A stretch of DNA of 64,000 nt, taken from NCBI GenBank assembly GCA_023079485.1, contig CM041083.1, positions 140,753,052 through 140,817,051 on the forward strand, read 5' to 3'. Positions within the stretch are counted from its first letter, which is position 1. Every line of letters begins with the position of its first letter. The notes under the pieces were generated by a model. That model did not search any database. It had not been told where the DNA came from and saw nothing but the letters and a program-made list of their open reading frames with translations. Positions 25,407-37,006 of this stretch are shown one piece after another. The DNA is from Archilochus colubris. Lineage: Eukaryota > Chordata > Aves > Apodiformes > Trochilidae. Position numbers and translations under genes: made by a program.

Positions 25407-25992
25407 TTCAGGAACAGTGTGGCCAGCAGGTCCAGGGAAGGGATTCTGCCCCTGTACTCAGCCCTGGTGAGGCCACAGCTTGAGTCCTGTGTCCAGTTCT
25501 GGGCCCCTCAGTTTAGGAAGGAGATTGAGGTCCTGGAGCGGGTCCAAAGGAGGGCAACCAGGCTGGTGAAGGGACTCCAGCACAAGTCCTGTGAGATGAG
25601 GGCTGAGGGAGCTGGGGGTATTCAGCCTGGAGAAGAGGAGGCTCAGAGAAGACCTCATCACTCTCTACAGCTCCTTGAAAGGAGGATGTAGCTGGGGGGG
25701 GTCGGTCTCTTTTCCCAGGCAACTCTCAGCAAGACAAGAGGACATGGTCTTAAGTTGTGCCAGGGGAGGTTTAGGTTGGATATTAGAAAGAATTTCTTTA
25801 CTGAGAGGGTGATCAAGCATTGGAATGGGCTGCCCAGGGAAGTAGTGGATTCTCCGTGTCTGGAGATATTTCCAAAGAGCCTGGATGTGGCACTCAGTGC
25901 CATGGTCTGGTAACTGCAGCCATAGTGGATCAAGGGTTGGACTTGATGATCTCTGAGGTCCCTTCCAACCCAGCCAATTCTATGATTCTATA
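25407..25992 (+). repeat. CR1 LINE copy 4, 5'-truncated, with ORF2 C-terminal remnant
   Basis: This ~585-bp fragment begins at almost the same CR1 consensus position as copy 1 (ggaacagtgtggccagcagg) and ends in attctatgattctata. Its early part still reads as reverse-transcriptase C-terminus ([19 protein letters not shown], then [17 protein letters not shown]) before a frameshift. It lies in the interval between the CFAP97D2 and RASA3 5' ends. The 127-codon open frame across 25308-25691 is mostly this element. Confidence 0.95.
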
Positions 25993-28900
25993 ATCTTTAA
26001 AAATACATATTTATGTCAGTTTTGAAACACTGCTTTCATTTGCACTGTTGGACTGTAGGACACGTAGATTTGAAGGGAGTTGTTTATTATTACAGAGAAA
26101 GCAAAAAGTGTTATTGTCAAGAAACCAAGAGACAACAGAAAATAACTAGCACACTGATACACAAAAGCACTGTCATAGAGCTTCAGCAGAAAAGGACTGG
26201 TGGGAAACTAGAGGTGCACCTAGCTGGGCAGCACAGTGAGCCACAAGTAACCATCTGTAGAGTCTCATGAGAGGAAGTTTGATTTATTCCATGGCAAAGA
26301 AGGTGCAGCTACTTTTTTTTTTTCCTTTGCCATAAAGTTGGGTTTTTTTGTTGCTGCTGTTTTATGTTCTTTTTCTTACCAGGGCAAAGCTGCCCAGCAC
26401 ACCTTTCGGGGGTGCTTTCTGCTCGGGTTGCTTCTGATCATGAGCAAAGCATTTCAAAGTTTCATGGTTTATGGGTCTCTCAATATTCTTAATATACAAA
26501 TGGGAGTCATGGCAGGTTGGTTTGGGTTATTTTTTTAAGCCATGAATGTGATACACCTGCTAGCAACACTTGAGGCTAGGATGTGGGGGACAACCATTAC
26601 CTTAGATAATGGGGTGAATTTATGGTGGGTCAATGAGATTTAATGAAATGAGATGAGATTTAAGAGTGGTGGGCTCTGACAGCAAATTTGGGTGCACAAA
26701 AAATGGTGGGGAATTTCTGTACAGCCTGGTTTTGTGAATGTATAACTGGGTTATAGGTAGATACCTTGTTTTATAGAAGTGCCAGAACTGCAAATTAGGC
26801 AGGGTAGTCTGTTGAGAATCTGCTGGGAATTACTCTTACAGCATCAAATGCTAGGAAGAGAATTGGTGAATTGATTTTTTTTTTTATGACTATCTTTGAG
26901 TCAACTTTTTGCAGATGAGAAAAGCTTCAGATGGGGAAATGAGGTCAACTGAAGTCTCTGTGTACCAAAGGTAAACACAGAAAACAGAGAAAAGTAAAAT
27001 ATTTTATTTAAGATGTCTATAGTGTTCAGAACATGGAAGCTGGTTTCTCCAGGATGGTGTTGGGGAAGATTTATCAGGTCACAGTTATCAGTGTATAGAA
27101 ATTTCTCTGGTTAGCAAATCACCACAAGTACAAAGATAATATTTTTAAAAAGATCTATAAGCTCAGTTTCTGAGCTCATTCAGGGTCAATTGTAAATATC
27201 CCAACAATAGGGTCCATTTTTCTTCGATTAAAGCTAAACTTTATCCACTTGCTTATAGCTGAAAATCCTTTTTTTCTGCCAGTGTACATAATTGTGTATA
27301 AAAGTTGTTTGCCATTCTTCTTTCAGTGAGATGACTCAGCAGGCCTGCATTTATCCTGTGCAAATACATTCAAGGTGTGTGCATGTGTGGTGAAGGAGCA
27401 AAAGCTAAAACCATTGTTTATTCTTTTTCATTTGTGAACATGTACAGTATCAAAAGAGACCTGTACAACATGTGTACTCCAGAACTGTTAGTTTGTCATA
27501 TCCAGCATCTAAAAGGCAGTAACAGGTTGCTGAGTCAATGGCAGTCAGGGCAGTCTTAGTCAATGTACTTCTTAAAATGTGAGCTCTCTGATGAGCATTC
27601 TTGCAGCTTCTGTTTAGGCTGCTACTTGTGTTGCCTCTTGTGCACCTGGCAGTTGAGACAAAAAATGGGGAGTCAGAATTATTGTGAAAAGTGAAATCTG
27701 GGGCTATGGTTAAAAAAATGCTTAAGGTTATTAGGAAAGGGAGTACTGACAGTATCACAGGAGATTGCAAAGGATCAGCAGGCAGGAGAGCTGAAGTATT
27801 GCAGTGAGCTGGGAGCATTATGGAGAAAAGGCTACACATGGCAGGTGGAATGGGGGATAATGTAATGAGGTTACAGAGGACACTGGGCATATTGCAGTGA
27901 GGAGGGAATTACAGCATGGATGTTGGAAAATGGAAGCCTGGGCTTTACAAAATCCAGTCATTCTCGTGCTATAGAAGTATTTTTATCAAATTGCATATGG
28001 ATGAACACACCGCACGTGACTTAATATTTGCCTTCCTATTTCTTGCTGTCCTTTAATACCTTGGCTCTTTCAATATTAGCTTCTGAATATATGTACAGAT
28101 TGCCCTTATTCCTTCGCCCTCCACTTCTGAAATTATAGCTAGAGAGGGAAAGCATTTTATCGTTGTCTTTTTGCTTTTGCTTTGTTATTTCTCCTTTTTC
28201 TCTTTTTTCTTTCTTTTTGCTGCAGGTTTGATAAAGGGCATTTTATTGTGCTTCTCAGACATGCTGGACTGTGACGTGCCCGGGGCTGTTCTGTGTTTAG
28301 AACAGGGATGTCCTAAACCTCCGCAGGGGTGTAGTGACTGTCTGCACCAAAAGGCATTTATTTATTCATTAAACAGTGCAGTCTGTAAAACTCTACTGCA
28401 CTTTGTGCTCTGCTTTTGCCGGACCTTTAAGGAATGGGTGTTTCAACTACTGACCTTTCAAGACCCAGAGTCTGGCACCGAATGCTGACACAGGTCCTGT
28501 TCCTTGCCGTTTCAGATGTAGTCATGCAAGCCTCAAGTTTGGGTTCCCTGCTCTTCCCGTGCAACCAGGTAGAGCCAGCTTTGCCGCTGCTCCAATGGAG
28601 CCAGAGGAGAGACTGGCCTGCTCCCAACACCCAGACGGGCTTGTTTCTTTAATAAGGGTCTTTTTTTTCTTTTTTTTCTTTTCTTTTTATTTTATTCCTC
28701 CCTAGCAATGAATGGGTTTCAACAGGGGAGCATCGCAAGTACACTTGCGTTATGGCTTTGTGGGAAAGACGCCTTCCAACATCCCTCCTTTCACCCTTTC
28801 CCCACGACGCGCAGGCCCGGCAGCCGCGGCCAACGGCCGCTTCCCTGACGGTTGGCGCGGCCCGGCACTGGAGAAGGGCCACGGACTTAGTCAGCCTTCC

Positions 28901-29211
28901 CCTACCCCCTCCGCCCCCCCCCCGCCGCCCCCTCGGGAGTCTCGACAGGGCGTGTGTGTCGGAGGGGGAAGAGGGGAGGAGGGGAATAGCCGCGACCGGG
29001 AGGAACGCAGCAGCCCCTCACCGGACCGGCGGAGGGTGCCCTCCCGCCTCCCTCCCTCCAGCTGTTGCAAAGCGCCGCAACACACCCCGACCTCCAGCGA
29101 GCGGCACCCCCTCTCAGCACCCAGCACCCAGCACCCAGCCCCCCCTACACCCCCCTCCCACCTCCGGGCGCCCAGGGAACCATTGAGCGCCTCGGCCGCC
29201 TGCTCCGCTGG

Positions 29212-29261
29212 CCAATGAGGGAGCGGGGGCGGGAGGCGGCAGCCTGAGGGGCGGGAGGCGG
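29212..29261 (+). promoter_or_regulatory. RASA3: RASA3 core promoter: CCAAT box and duplicated GC-box unit
   Basis: A CCAAT box lies at 29212-29216 (NF-Y type). It is followed by two identical 14-bp units, ggggcgggaggcgg, at 29226-29239 and 29248-29261, spaced 22 bp apart, about two helical turns. Each contains a GGGGCGGG Sp/KLF site. There is no TATA box. Initiation is probably dispersed just downstream, around 29280-29330, in the pyrimidine-rich stretch with repeated ttcgttccgttctg-like runs; that is inferred from position only. Confidence 0.65.
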
Positions 29262-29524
29262 GCGCTGGGCTCGGCTCCGCGCCGCTTCGTTCCGTTCTGT
29301 TCTGTTCGGCCGCTCGCTCCTTCGAGGCAGCGCGGTCGCTCCGGGCTGTCCGCTCGCCGCCCTCTTTTCCGTCGCGGCGGAGCAGCTCGCCTGCCTCCTC
29401 CTTCTCCTCTGCCTTCATCTCCTTCTCCTCCTCTTACTTCCCAAGGCTCGGACCGGCCCGTTGTGTCTCTGCGGCGGCTCCAGCACTGCTGAGCAGCGGG
29501 CGCGGCGGCGGCACCACCACCACC

Positions 29525-29579
29525 ATGGCGGTGGAGGAAGAGGGGCTGCGGGTTTTTCAGAGCGTCAGGATTAAAATCG
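29525..29579 (+). CDS. RASA3: RASA3 coding exon 1 (Ras GTPase-activating protein 3, N-terminus)
   Basis: RASA3 (GAP1-IP4BP) is a membrane-associated GTPase-activating protein for Ras and Rap1 that binds inositol tetrakisphosphate and phosphoinositides through its PH/Btk region. This exon encodes MAVEEEGLRVFQSVRIKI plus the first base of a glycine codon. That is nearly the known RASA3 N-terminus (MAVEDEGLRVFQSVKIKIG) and forms the first strand of the first C2 domain. The ATG lies in a strong context (caccaccatgg). The donor is ATCG followed by gtgagg, giving a phase-1 intron. The in-frame readthrough into the intron stops at 29716 and is not biological. The second C2, RasGAP and PH/Btk domains lie on later exons outside the window. 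No ATG was seen in the inferred 5' UTR (about 29290-29524). Confidence 0.93.
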
Positions 29580-29724
29580 GTGAGGGCGCGGGGTGGAGGC
29601 GGCTGCCAGCTGCGGGGGGAGCCCCGCTGGAGTGGGCCGCGCTGGGTAGCGGCGAAGGCGGCCGGTGCCGGCAGCCCCTTTGCGCTCCCCTGAGCTCCGC
29701 GTCCCGCCGGGTGTGAGCGAGGCT

Positions 29725-29760
29725 GGGGGCTGCGCGGGGCGGGGGTCGCGGCGGGGCGGG
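29725..29760 (+). other. G-quadruplex-forming motif in the start of RASA3 intron 1
   Basis: Five G-runs (5, 4, 5, 4 and 3 Gs) are separated by loops of 6, 1, 7 and 1 nt, which satisfies the usual G3+/loop 1-7 rule. It lies about 145 nt downstream of the exon 1 donor on the transcribed sense strand, so it could form in the nascent RNA as well as in DNA. It also contains two GGGGCGGG Sp/KLF-type boxes. Confidence 0.6.
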
Positions 29761-32157
29761 CGTTGCCCGGGCTCCCCGGATCCTTACACCGTCGGAGCGG
29801 GGCCGTGAGGAGCGGGCAGCCGAGCTCCGCGTTGCGGTGAGGCGGGAGTCCGAGCGGCGCGCAGGATATTCGGCGGATTTCACGATTTTTTTTTTATTTT
29901 TTTTTTCGTTGCTACGCTACGGGCTAAAAGTTTGAAGGCGGTCATCGAGTCTCTCAGTACTGTGTGTGTTGTCACTGGCAGAGCTGGTGCGAAACCGGCC
30001 AAAAAGCGGCTGCGGGAAGGAGCCGGTGCCTGAAGCCTGTGCCTCGGTGAGCGGGACTGGCTGAGGCTCCTGCTGCTTCCCCCCGGCTTCCTGCCGCCCG
30101 CCTTTGGAGAGCTCACTCTCCTTGCTGTTGATCGAGTTTCAAATCGCATTATTAGAAAGTAAGCGACAGATGTCAGCGCACAGATTAAACTCTCTCTGGT
30201 AGAGTTCTGAGTGTGCCGGCTGGAGGGGGAAATCCCTCGTTTCCCTAACAAAATCAAGCCCGTGTGCAGGGGGGAGCGAGGGTTTTAGATGAGGGCACGG
30301 TGCTGGGGAGCTGGGGGGGAAGAGGGAGAATTAAGTATCAGACTTGTAGGCGTGGGTACGAAAGGATCTGGGCTTGTAGGTTCCTATTAAAGCTCTTGAA
30401 AAACCACCTCTTGCATCTCCGTGCACGTAAAAGCAATTTTGCAGCCACCAGTTGTCACAGTGGGTAGGACTGAAACTCCAGTTTGCCCAGGAAATCTCAT
30501 TATTGGATAAGGGTATTAGCATTTAGAGGCTATTGCAAGGATTGTTTCTTTATTAATTTTTAGCAGGTAGTTTGGTGATAACAGGCTTTTAGAAGTAAAA
30601 ATTTTGACAGAAACTAAAAAGTGTGTGTTGATTCTGTGTTCTTTTATACATCCAGAAAATAAAATCAGTAGGACTATGAAGTATGGTCAGAGACTTTTTT
30701 TCTGTCTCCTTTCAAAGAAAACAGGGGAAAAATAGTCTTTTCACAAGGGAAAAATTTGGACACCATGCAAGTGGTGCAATTGCAAGTTATGACTTAGGGA
30801 AAGGTGTAAGAACCCATCTGATATAAGGCTCTTGGGTGACTCTTGGGTGTTTGGGTATTTTTTTTTGCTTTTTTTGAGAAGAAAAGAGTAATGCCGTGAT
30901 ACCTAAACCATTGATGTCACAAGAGTGTGGGAATTTTTTTGGTATCAGAAACTGAAGATGGGAACAGCAGCAAAATACTTGAGATTAATCTCATTAAATC
31001 ACGGGCTGAAGTTAATCCCGCTGCTGACTTTGGTTATCGGAGTCCTCATCAGAGCTGAGCGTTTGATTAATATGCAGTATTGCAGTTAGTTTTCCTGCTG
31101 CCTTTTAGCTTGGACAGTAAATAGGAAAAAATCGTGAGCATCCCTGGCGCTTCGCTTCTGCCTTCTAAGCAGAAGGTTTTTCACTCAATGAACTGCAAGA
31201 ATCGAGTAACTCCCGGCGCTTCCATCTGCGCCAGGGTTTCCTACAGCAGAGGGCGATCATCAGTCCCCACAAAACCCAGCTCTTTCTCGTCGCTAGAAAG
31301 GATCTGAAGGCGTATTCCTCAGCTTTGGCGGCAGGGGCACGAGTTTCTGGGATTTGTTTTCGGAAGTTAAATACCTTTCTGCAGCTGAATTTTACTTTTT
31401 CTAGCAAACTTGACTAAAGATAGTGACGAGATTGTTCTGATGGGTTGAGGGAGTGTTTCTACTCTAACAGGCCCTATAAAGCAATCATAATCTTGAAATT
31501 GTGTATGGAGACTTGTAGACTCCTTGCAAAAAACCCACCTGTGAGTGGATTTGAAAGGAGGTGGTGAACCTGGAGGGACACGACTTTTGTTGGCTATTTG
31601 CGAGAGCAAATTTGTTTGTCTCCTAAGTGTTCCCATTTGCTCATATCATGTAGGTTTGTCTCTACTGTAGTGACAGGAGGCTTTGAACCTTTCAGTAGAT
31701 TAAGGGATAAGTTTTTTGCAGACAAAAGGATATGTGATTTCCTTTCTCAATTTACTTCAATTTGTCATGCTCTAGAAGTGCTCAGTTCTGTTCTCTGGGA
31801 GCTTGTTTCATGGCCAACCTCTGACTGATCTCTGACTTACAGGTATTCAGGGCTTGATCCACTAAGAAATTTTTTTTCCTCTGTAGCACCTTTTCTGGCA
31901 AATCATGATTGATGACACTGATGCATGAGTATACCTTGGTGTAAATCTCATGAAGTGTAGGACTGATGCTTTGAAGAATCATTGCAAACACTGTGAGATC
32001 AGGGTGGAGCACCCACAGTGGCATTCCTTTCTTAATAGAGAGGCTGATGCAGTTTGGATGCTTCAGGCCATGCAAAACATGTGTAGCCTAGAGTTGTTTG
32101 AATGCCCTAATGCAATGTATTGCTATGGCTGGGTCTTGTATTTCCCAGAAGCTTGAA

Positions 32158-32226
32158 GTAAACGAAAGCATTTACACTGCTGTTGTAACTACTGTAAATG
32201 AAAGCATTTACACTGCTGGTGTAACT
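32158..32226 (+). repeat. Two-copy 36-bp tandem duplication
   Basis: Two 33-bp copies (32158-32190 and 32194-32226) are separated by act, giving a 36-bp period. They differ at two positions (aac/aat and ctgt/ctgg). Each contains gaaagcatttacactgctg. No protein or RNA role is visible. Confidence 0.93.
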
Positions 32227-32737
32227 TGTTCTTTTGGGACTGGTGGGTTGCAATGACTAACCTGTATTTAACTAGATGGGTAATTATAGCCTAGATCTTC
32301 TAAACACTTCCCCATTGTGAGTATTGTTTTTTCAAGTCATGTTTGGATTTGGGTTGAGCCATCTGTTTCACTATTTAAAATATGGACCCTTGAGCTTCTT
32401 AGGAACCTGTCTTTCCCTTGTTTGTTGTACTGTTAATGATGTGCCACATCCAAAAAACATCTCATTGAAACACTGAAGTTGTGGAGCAATGACATGAACT
32501 CTGTCATTGTGGGTAGCAGGGATTGTTACTGTGCTACCTTTTGTCCAGTTTCTGGTTTCTTTTGCAGTTTGTTGAATTGAAAGAACTCGATGCCTGGCTA
32601 CTTCTGCCCTTCTCTTTTTCTAGGAAGTACCATACAATAAAAAGAAAAAAAAGGGATATCTGTGTTAAATTAATGCACTGCTCAAATGTCTATTTGAAAT
32701 TGATGTATTTTGCTTCTCATAACCCAAACTGTTGTTC

Positions 32738-32761
32738 TTTTTTTTTTTTTTTTTTTTTTTT
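32738..32761. repeat. Poly-T tract (24 T)
   Basis: An uninterrupted T24 in RASA3 intron 1. No adjacent retrocopy was recognised on either strand. Confidence 0.9.
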
Positions 32762-34339
32762 CCTCTCCTTACTTGAAAATTATTTTTACCGGAATCTCTT
32801 ATACATAAACAAAACAATGTGTCATGTAAGACTAAACAAACACTTCCTATAAGATTGCTGCTTTGAGGAAGTGTGCAGTGCTGATATTTCCATGAGTCAG
32901 TGTTTCAAAACCTGAAAGGAAACAACATAAGGCTTTAGGGCTGATGATTGGCTGGTAAAACTACAAAGAGAGTCCTTCTGCTTGACAACATGACTTGTAT
33001 TGTGCTGTTAATAATATTCAATAAACAATACTGTAACTAATTGCTATTTTTCTCCTTAAATGGCATCAACTATTAAACTTCCAGGTGAAAAGAAAAAAGC
33101 CTCATATTCAGCATTTGTTCTGAAGGCTGTGTATTTTTTAGTGGGAATTTTATGCCAGATTTTACTTTGTGAAATCATTTATACTTAAAATCTAAAGAAA
33201 TGGGTCATTTATGAATTCACACTATAAAGTAACAAACTTCCATGTCCCTGAAATCTGGAACTTTTGCATCAGGAAGAATGAGGCTTTGCTGTAAAATCAT
33301 ATTTTTCAAGCTGTAGCTGGGCTTGTTACAGAGGTTAAACTTTCCCATGGCTTTGGAATAATAATTGAGACAGGAGGATATAGCATGTCAAGAGACTACC
33401 AGGGGCACCAGTATCATGGGGAGGACCCTTTGCTCTGTTTTGTTCACCTCAGAGATCATAATGGTCCACTTGCACACTGTGGGGGTTTGTCACAATTTAA
33501 GACATTCATAAACTTCTGAAGCTCTTTTATCCTCTTCAGAAAGGGCCAAGAATGGACCCCTTGTAGCCGCAGATGTTGAAGTCAGTCTAAAATGTGGAAC
33601 TTCTGGCTGCACAGTCTCTCCTTTGGGCAAGGCAGGATCAGGAAGCATGAAGCCCTCAAATGTTTGTGATAAAGTCTGGGTAGTACCTGATGTGGGTTGG
33701 TGCTCTGATCACATCTTATCCTGTTCAAAGAGTAAACTCACCATTTTCTGAGCACTCAAAAACCTAATTTATGTTTTGATGGTCCAGTTGACTAGCTGAA
33801 TGTTGTTGGTCTAAATTGTGCTCTCTCTCTGACTCTAATTTTGCTGTGCCTTCTTTACCAAATCAAATAGAGCTATGTAGTGTAAGACATTGTGAAAGCA
33901 ATTTAATTATTTGGTTTTGGGGGGGGGAAACAGAGTCTTGGGTCAAGTCAGGCAGAGTATTTGCTAAGTACTAGTGTTTAAGCAAGTTGCGTGTCTGTCG
34001 AGCAGGTTCCACCATTAAACTTGATACAGAATAAATGCTTGAGGGATGCCTCTGCATTTCTGTAAGGTTAATGAGGAGCTATCCTGTCTTTGACAAACTT
34101 AAGGCCTCCCTTAAATCTAGTAATTCTCAGGTTGATCAGGGAAATGCATTTTGCCATGAGAGGTTGTCTGTTTTAATGTTGTCTGTTTGGATTTAGTGCC
34201 TTAAGTGGTTACTTGAAGAAGTAAGCATGACTAAATATACTCACTGCATAATGCTGTAAAAGGATTTATCCCTATTTAAAAGGGACAAAAGGTTGTTCAA
34301 CAGATATTTTTAGAATGAGAATTTTTCCCAGGTACCTGT

Positions 34340-34367
34340 CTATTTTATATATATATATATAAAATAG
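34340..34367. repeat. Perfect 28-bp AT palindrome
   Basis: An (AT)n centre is flanked by ctatttt on the left and aaaatag on the right, making a perfect inverted repeat of 14 bp per arm with no spacer. It could extrude as a cruciform. Confidence 0.85.
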
Positions 34368-36945
34368 AAAATAGTTATTTAGGAAATGTAAAAAGTCACA
34401 TGTGAAGCAACAATACCTTTGCTACTGTTTTGTAGTCAGTGGACCACTAAGGAAGGACAGAAATAAAAGTTATTTGCATCTCACTCTGAATATATTTGAG
34501 ACTTCTCAAGATAATTTCTCCACATTAAAAAATTAACAAGTACAGCTTAAACTGATGTTGCGTAGGTAAAATGAAGTGGCAACTTATGTTGTTATTGTTG
34601 ACTGCAATGCTATTTCAGGCTTGAGTCTGTCAGGCTGTGGATGGTGCAGAATAGATTATGCAAATTTTTCACCACTGGTTCAGTGCTTCAGACTCTGCAA
34701 AATTTGGTGGTTGTTGTGTTCTGACCAACTTGGGTTCAGTGTGTGGAGTTGGAAAGAGCTGGGACTGGGTCTGTTTCTAGAGGGAGAGCACTGCGACTGT
34801 TCAGGGACTGTCAGGAACAGCTGTGGCTGGGAGCAAAAATGGAGTCCAAAACAAGGGTTCTGCAAGCAAGAAGAGGAAATGGAGATAATAGTGGAAATGC
34901 TCCAGTGAACTTAATTTTGAAGATGCTTGTGTTCAGGGCTGCCAGCCTGACATCAAATTATCCATTATTCATATACACCAGTGGAAAACAATGCGTGTGT
35001 GCATTTAGAGTCTATAGAAGTAAATTCACAGGAGTGAAACCAATAAACAGCTCTGCTCAGAGCCCATGATGTCAGGAAACAAACTTCCTATTTTTTTGGT
35101 CCTCTTTTAGATTCAGTACATTCAAAAAAAGTGTTCCCTAATCTCTCTCATGAGAACTAATAGTGTTTTCTTCTCTGCTTATTGAGGTGATTATCTGCTG
35201 GTCAGAGTGCCAAGTGCTCTTAAACGAGAACGTTATATAAGTGCTTGGTATCTTAGCTTTGTGGTTTTCAGAAACTGCTTTTGAAACCTTTTCCTTGCAT
35301 AGAATTACCCATTAGGCTGGTTGGTGAGGTTTTTGGGACTTTTAAATGTTTTATTATTATTGGTTGAAAACAGATTTCTGTCTCTGAAATTACTGAGTTA
35401 AGCAGATCCCAGTATTAGGTTTTATTCCTGTGTTCTTATGGCTCTGTTCTGCCTGATGCTGTTCTCCATGTTTCAGATGCTGCTTTGTTATTATGTTCTC
35501 ATAGGTGCAGTCCAAGGCCTGGCATAATGGTGCACTAACCCAAACTAGGATCCTGTTGATGCTTAAAAGGCAGATCTTGCTTTTTCACTTCCTTCCTCAT
35601 CTTGCTCCCAGCTATGAAACATTCTTTGCAACCTCCACCCCAAACACACCTACTGTTGACTGATGCTCCTCTGCTAATAATAAAAAAAACAATTTGCAAA
35701 GCAAGTCCAAAGAATGCAACTTACTTCTCTTGTCAAGTTTAGTTTTCTTCCATTTTAGTGAGTGAGCCTGTGCACTCAAGTGACCTCCAGAGTTGTCTCC
35801 ATACAAGCATCAGGAGCTTGACCAAGAAAGAGTGTGTGAGTGTGGGGAAATCAGAGGGAGGGCACAGAGGGACATCCTCTGCTTTCTTGTCTGTATACTG
35901 GCAGTCATGGGGCTGCTTGAAATACTCTACACTCTTTAGTCTGCTCTGCTTCCATAGTACATGTGTTCCTGATGATGCTGTATTTGTTAGTCTCTGATAT
36001 ATGTCAGCTTAGCCAGCTGCTCTGGACAAAACAATGTTCAAACTCCAGTGAGACCACCACGAGGATATCTGACAGTGATATATCTGGATCTCTGACCTTC
36101 CACCTGAGAACTACTTGCATCGCACAATCAGTGCTGAAGCCTTTGCTGCTTATTAAAGTTTAGGTGTTTTATTTGGTATTAATTGATTAATACTTGAATG
36201 CACTGCCCTGCTTTTTCATCATGCACTTGTCTTCTAAAACTGAGGCACCTAATGCTGATTAGCTATGTTTATGCTTAAACAGAACCACCCCTTCCCATTC
36301 TTTGCATAACAGCAAAGTTTCTATTTGTGCAGATGTGCACTGTCAAACACTTTGTTATCATACAAAAGCCACTTATTGCAGTGATGTTCCCACTTAATGA
36401 AGACCTTTCATGTAAACCCTAAAGGATGTTGCCTACAGCAAGATCAGAAAATACAATTTAAAAAAAACAAACAACCTTTCTAATATACTGTTGTTCATAT
36501 ACCTGAGGTTAACATTCCTGGAGCACATAAACACTGTAGACTACAAAAGGACCTTCAGGTATTCCCTCTATCCTTTCTTAGTTTGACTGATGAAGAACTG
36601 GCTGATCTCCATTACAGGAGTGTAAATTTTGAATAATTCTGTTGAAGCCAATAATTACACTTCCTTGAGAACCAAATTCAGTCTTTGAGTGGCTCATGTA
36701 GCAATTTTTCTCTTGGAGGGGATGGGAGAAAGGATGAGGCAAAATGCACTTGGGGTCTTTAAGGAACACCTAGAACCTCTCATGTTGTGACAACTAACTT
36801 GTGACAAAACCCCCTTCAAACTGGTGTCTTTGGAGAAAATCTTAGTATCCTGGTGTGTGAGCAAGAAGCCTAGAATAAAGACAGGATTTTAGTCTTTGCT
36901 AATACTATAAAAGATGTAAATATCAGATAATTATATTACTTGTAA

Positions 36946-37006
36946 CAAATGTCCAGCCAAATGTCCAGCCAAATATGTAGACGAAAAACGTATTCGTACG
37001 AATACG
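36946..37006. repeat. 12-bp tandem repeat next to an 18-bp CpG-rich palindrome
   Basis: The unit caaatgtccagc is repeated twice with a partial third copy (36946-36974). Fifteen bases on lies cgtattcgtacgaatacg (36989-37006), a perfect palindrome containing four CpGs in an AT-rich, CpG-poor intron. No known site is assigned. Confidence 0.85.

Larger units (their letters stand above)
16025..28789. other. Interval between the divergent CFAP97D2 and RASA3 promoters
   Basis: About 12.8 kb with no supported gene. It contains CR1 copy 4, T20 (18869-18888), T23 (19100-19122), a (TTTTTTTC)n run (21531-21571), a CTCF-core match (22093-22105), a tandem atatgtaatta pair (22274-22297 region), a short CTG run (25310-25325) and a T/C-rich stretch (28660-28700). 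A 164-codon frame at 20004-20498 and a 146-codon minus frame at 27450-27890 have no recognisable domain, and I treat both as chance. A long non-coding RNA cannot be excluded. Confidence 0.65.
28790..29880 (+). promoter_or_regulatory. RASA3: CpG island covering the RASA3 promoter and first exon
   Basis: GC content and CpG frequency rise abruptly near 28790 and fall again near 29880, where a T-rich run begins; the flanks are AT-rich and CpG-poor. The island spans the core promoter, 5' UTR, coding exon 1 and the first ~300 nt of intron 1. Its upstream part has C-rich low-complexity runs and a four-copy 7-bp tandem (CAGCACC-like, 29115-29142). Open frames read through this island on both strands are a by-product of its GC content. 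Such islands usually drive broad expression and often have divergent antisense transcription, which is not provable here. Confidence 0.85.

Noticed and set aside
25308..25691. 127-codon frame with reverse-transcriptase similarity
   Set aside because: This is the decayed CR1 copy 4 ORF2 tail, not a host gene.
27450..27890. 146-codon minus-strand open frame
   Set aside because: No known motif, and Ser/Thr/Leu-rich composition typical of a chance antisense frame. A transcript would be needed to reconsider.
28712..29418. Several 60-175 codon frames on both strands over the CpG island
   Set aside because: They are Pro/Arg/Gly-rich frames produced by high GC and few stop codons, overlapping each other in the promoter.
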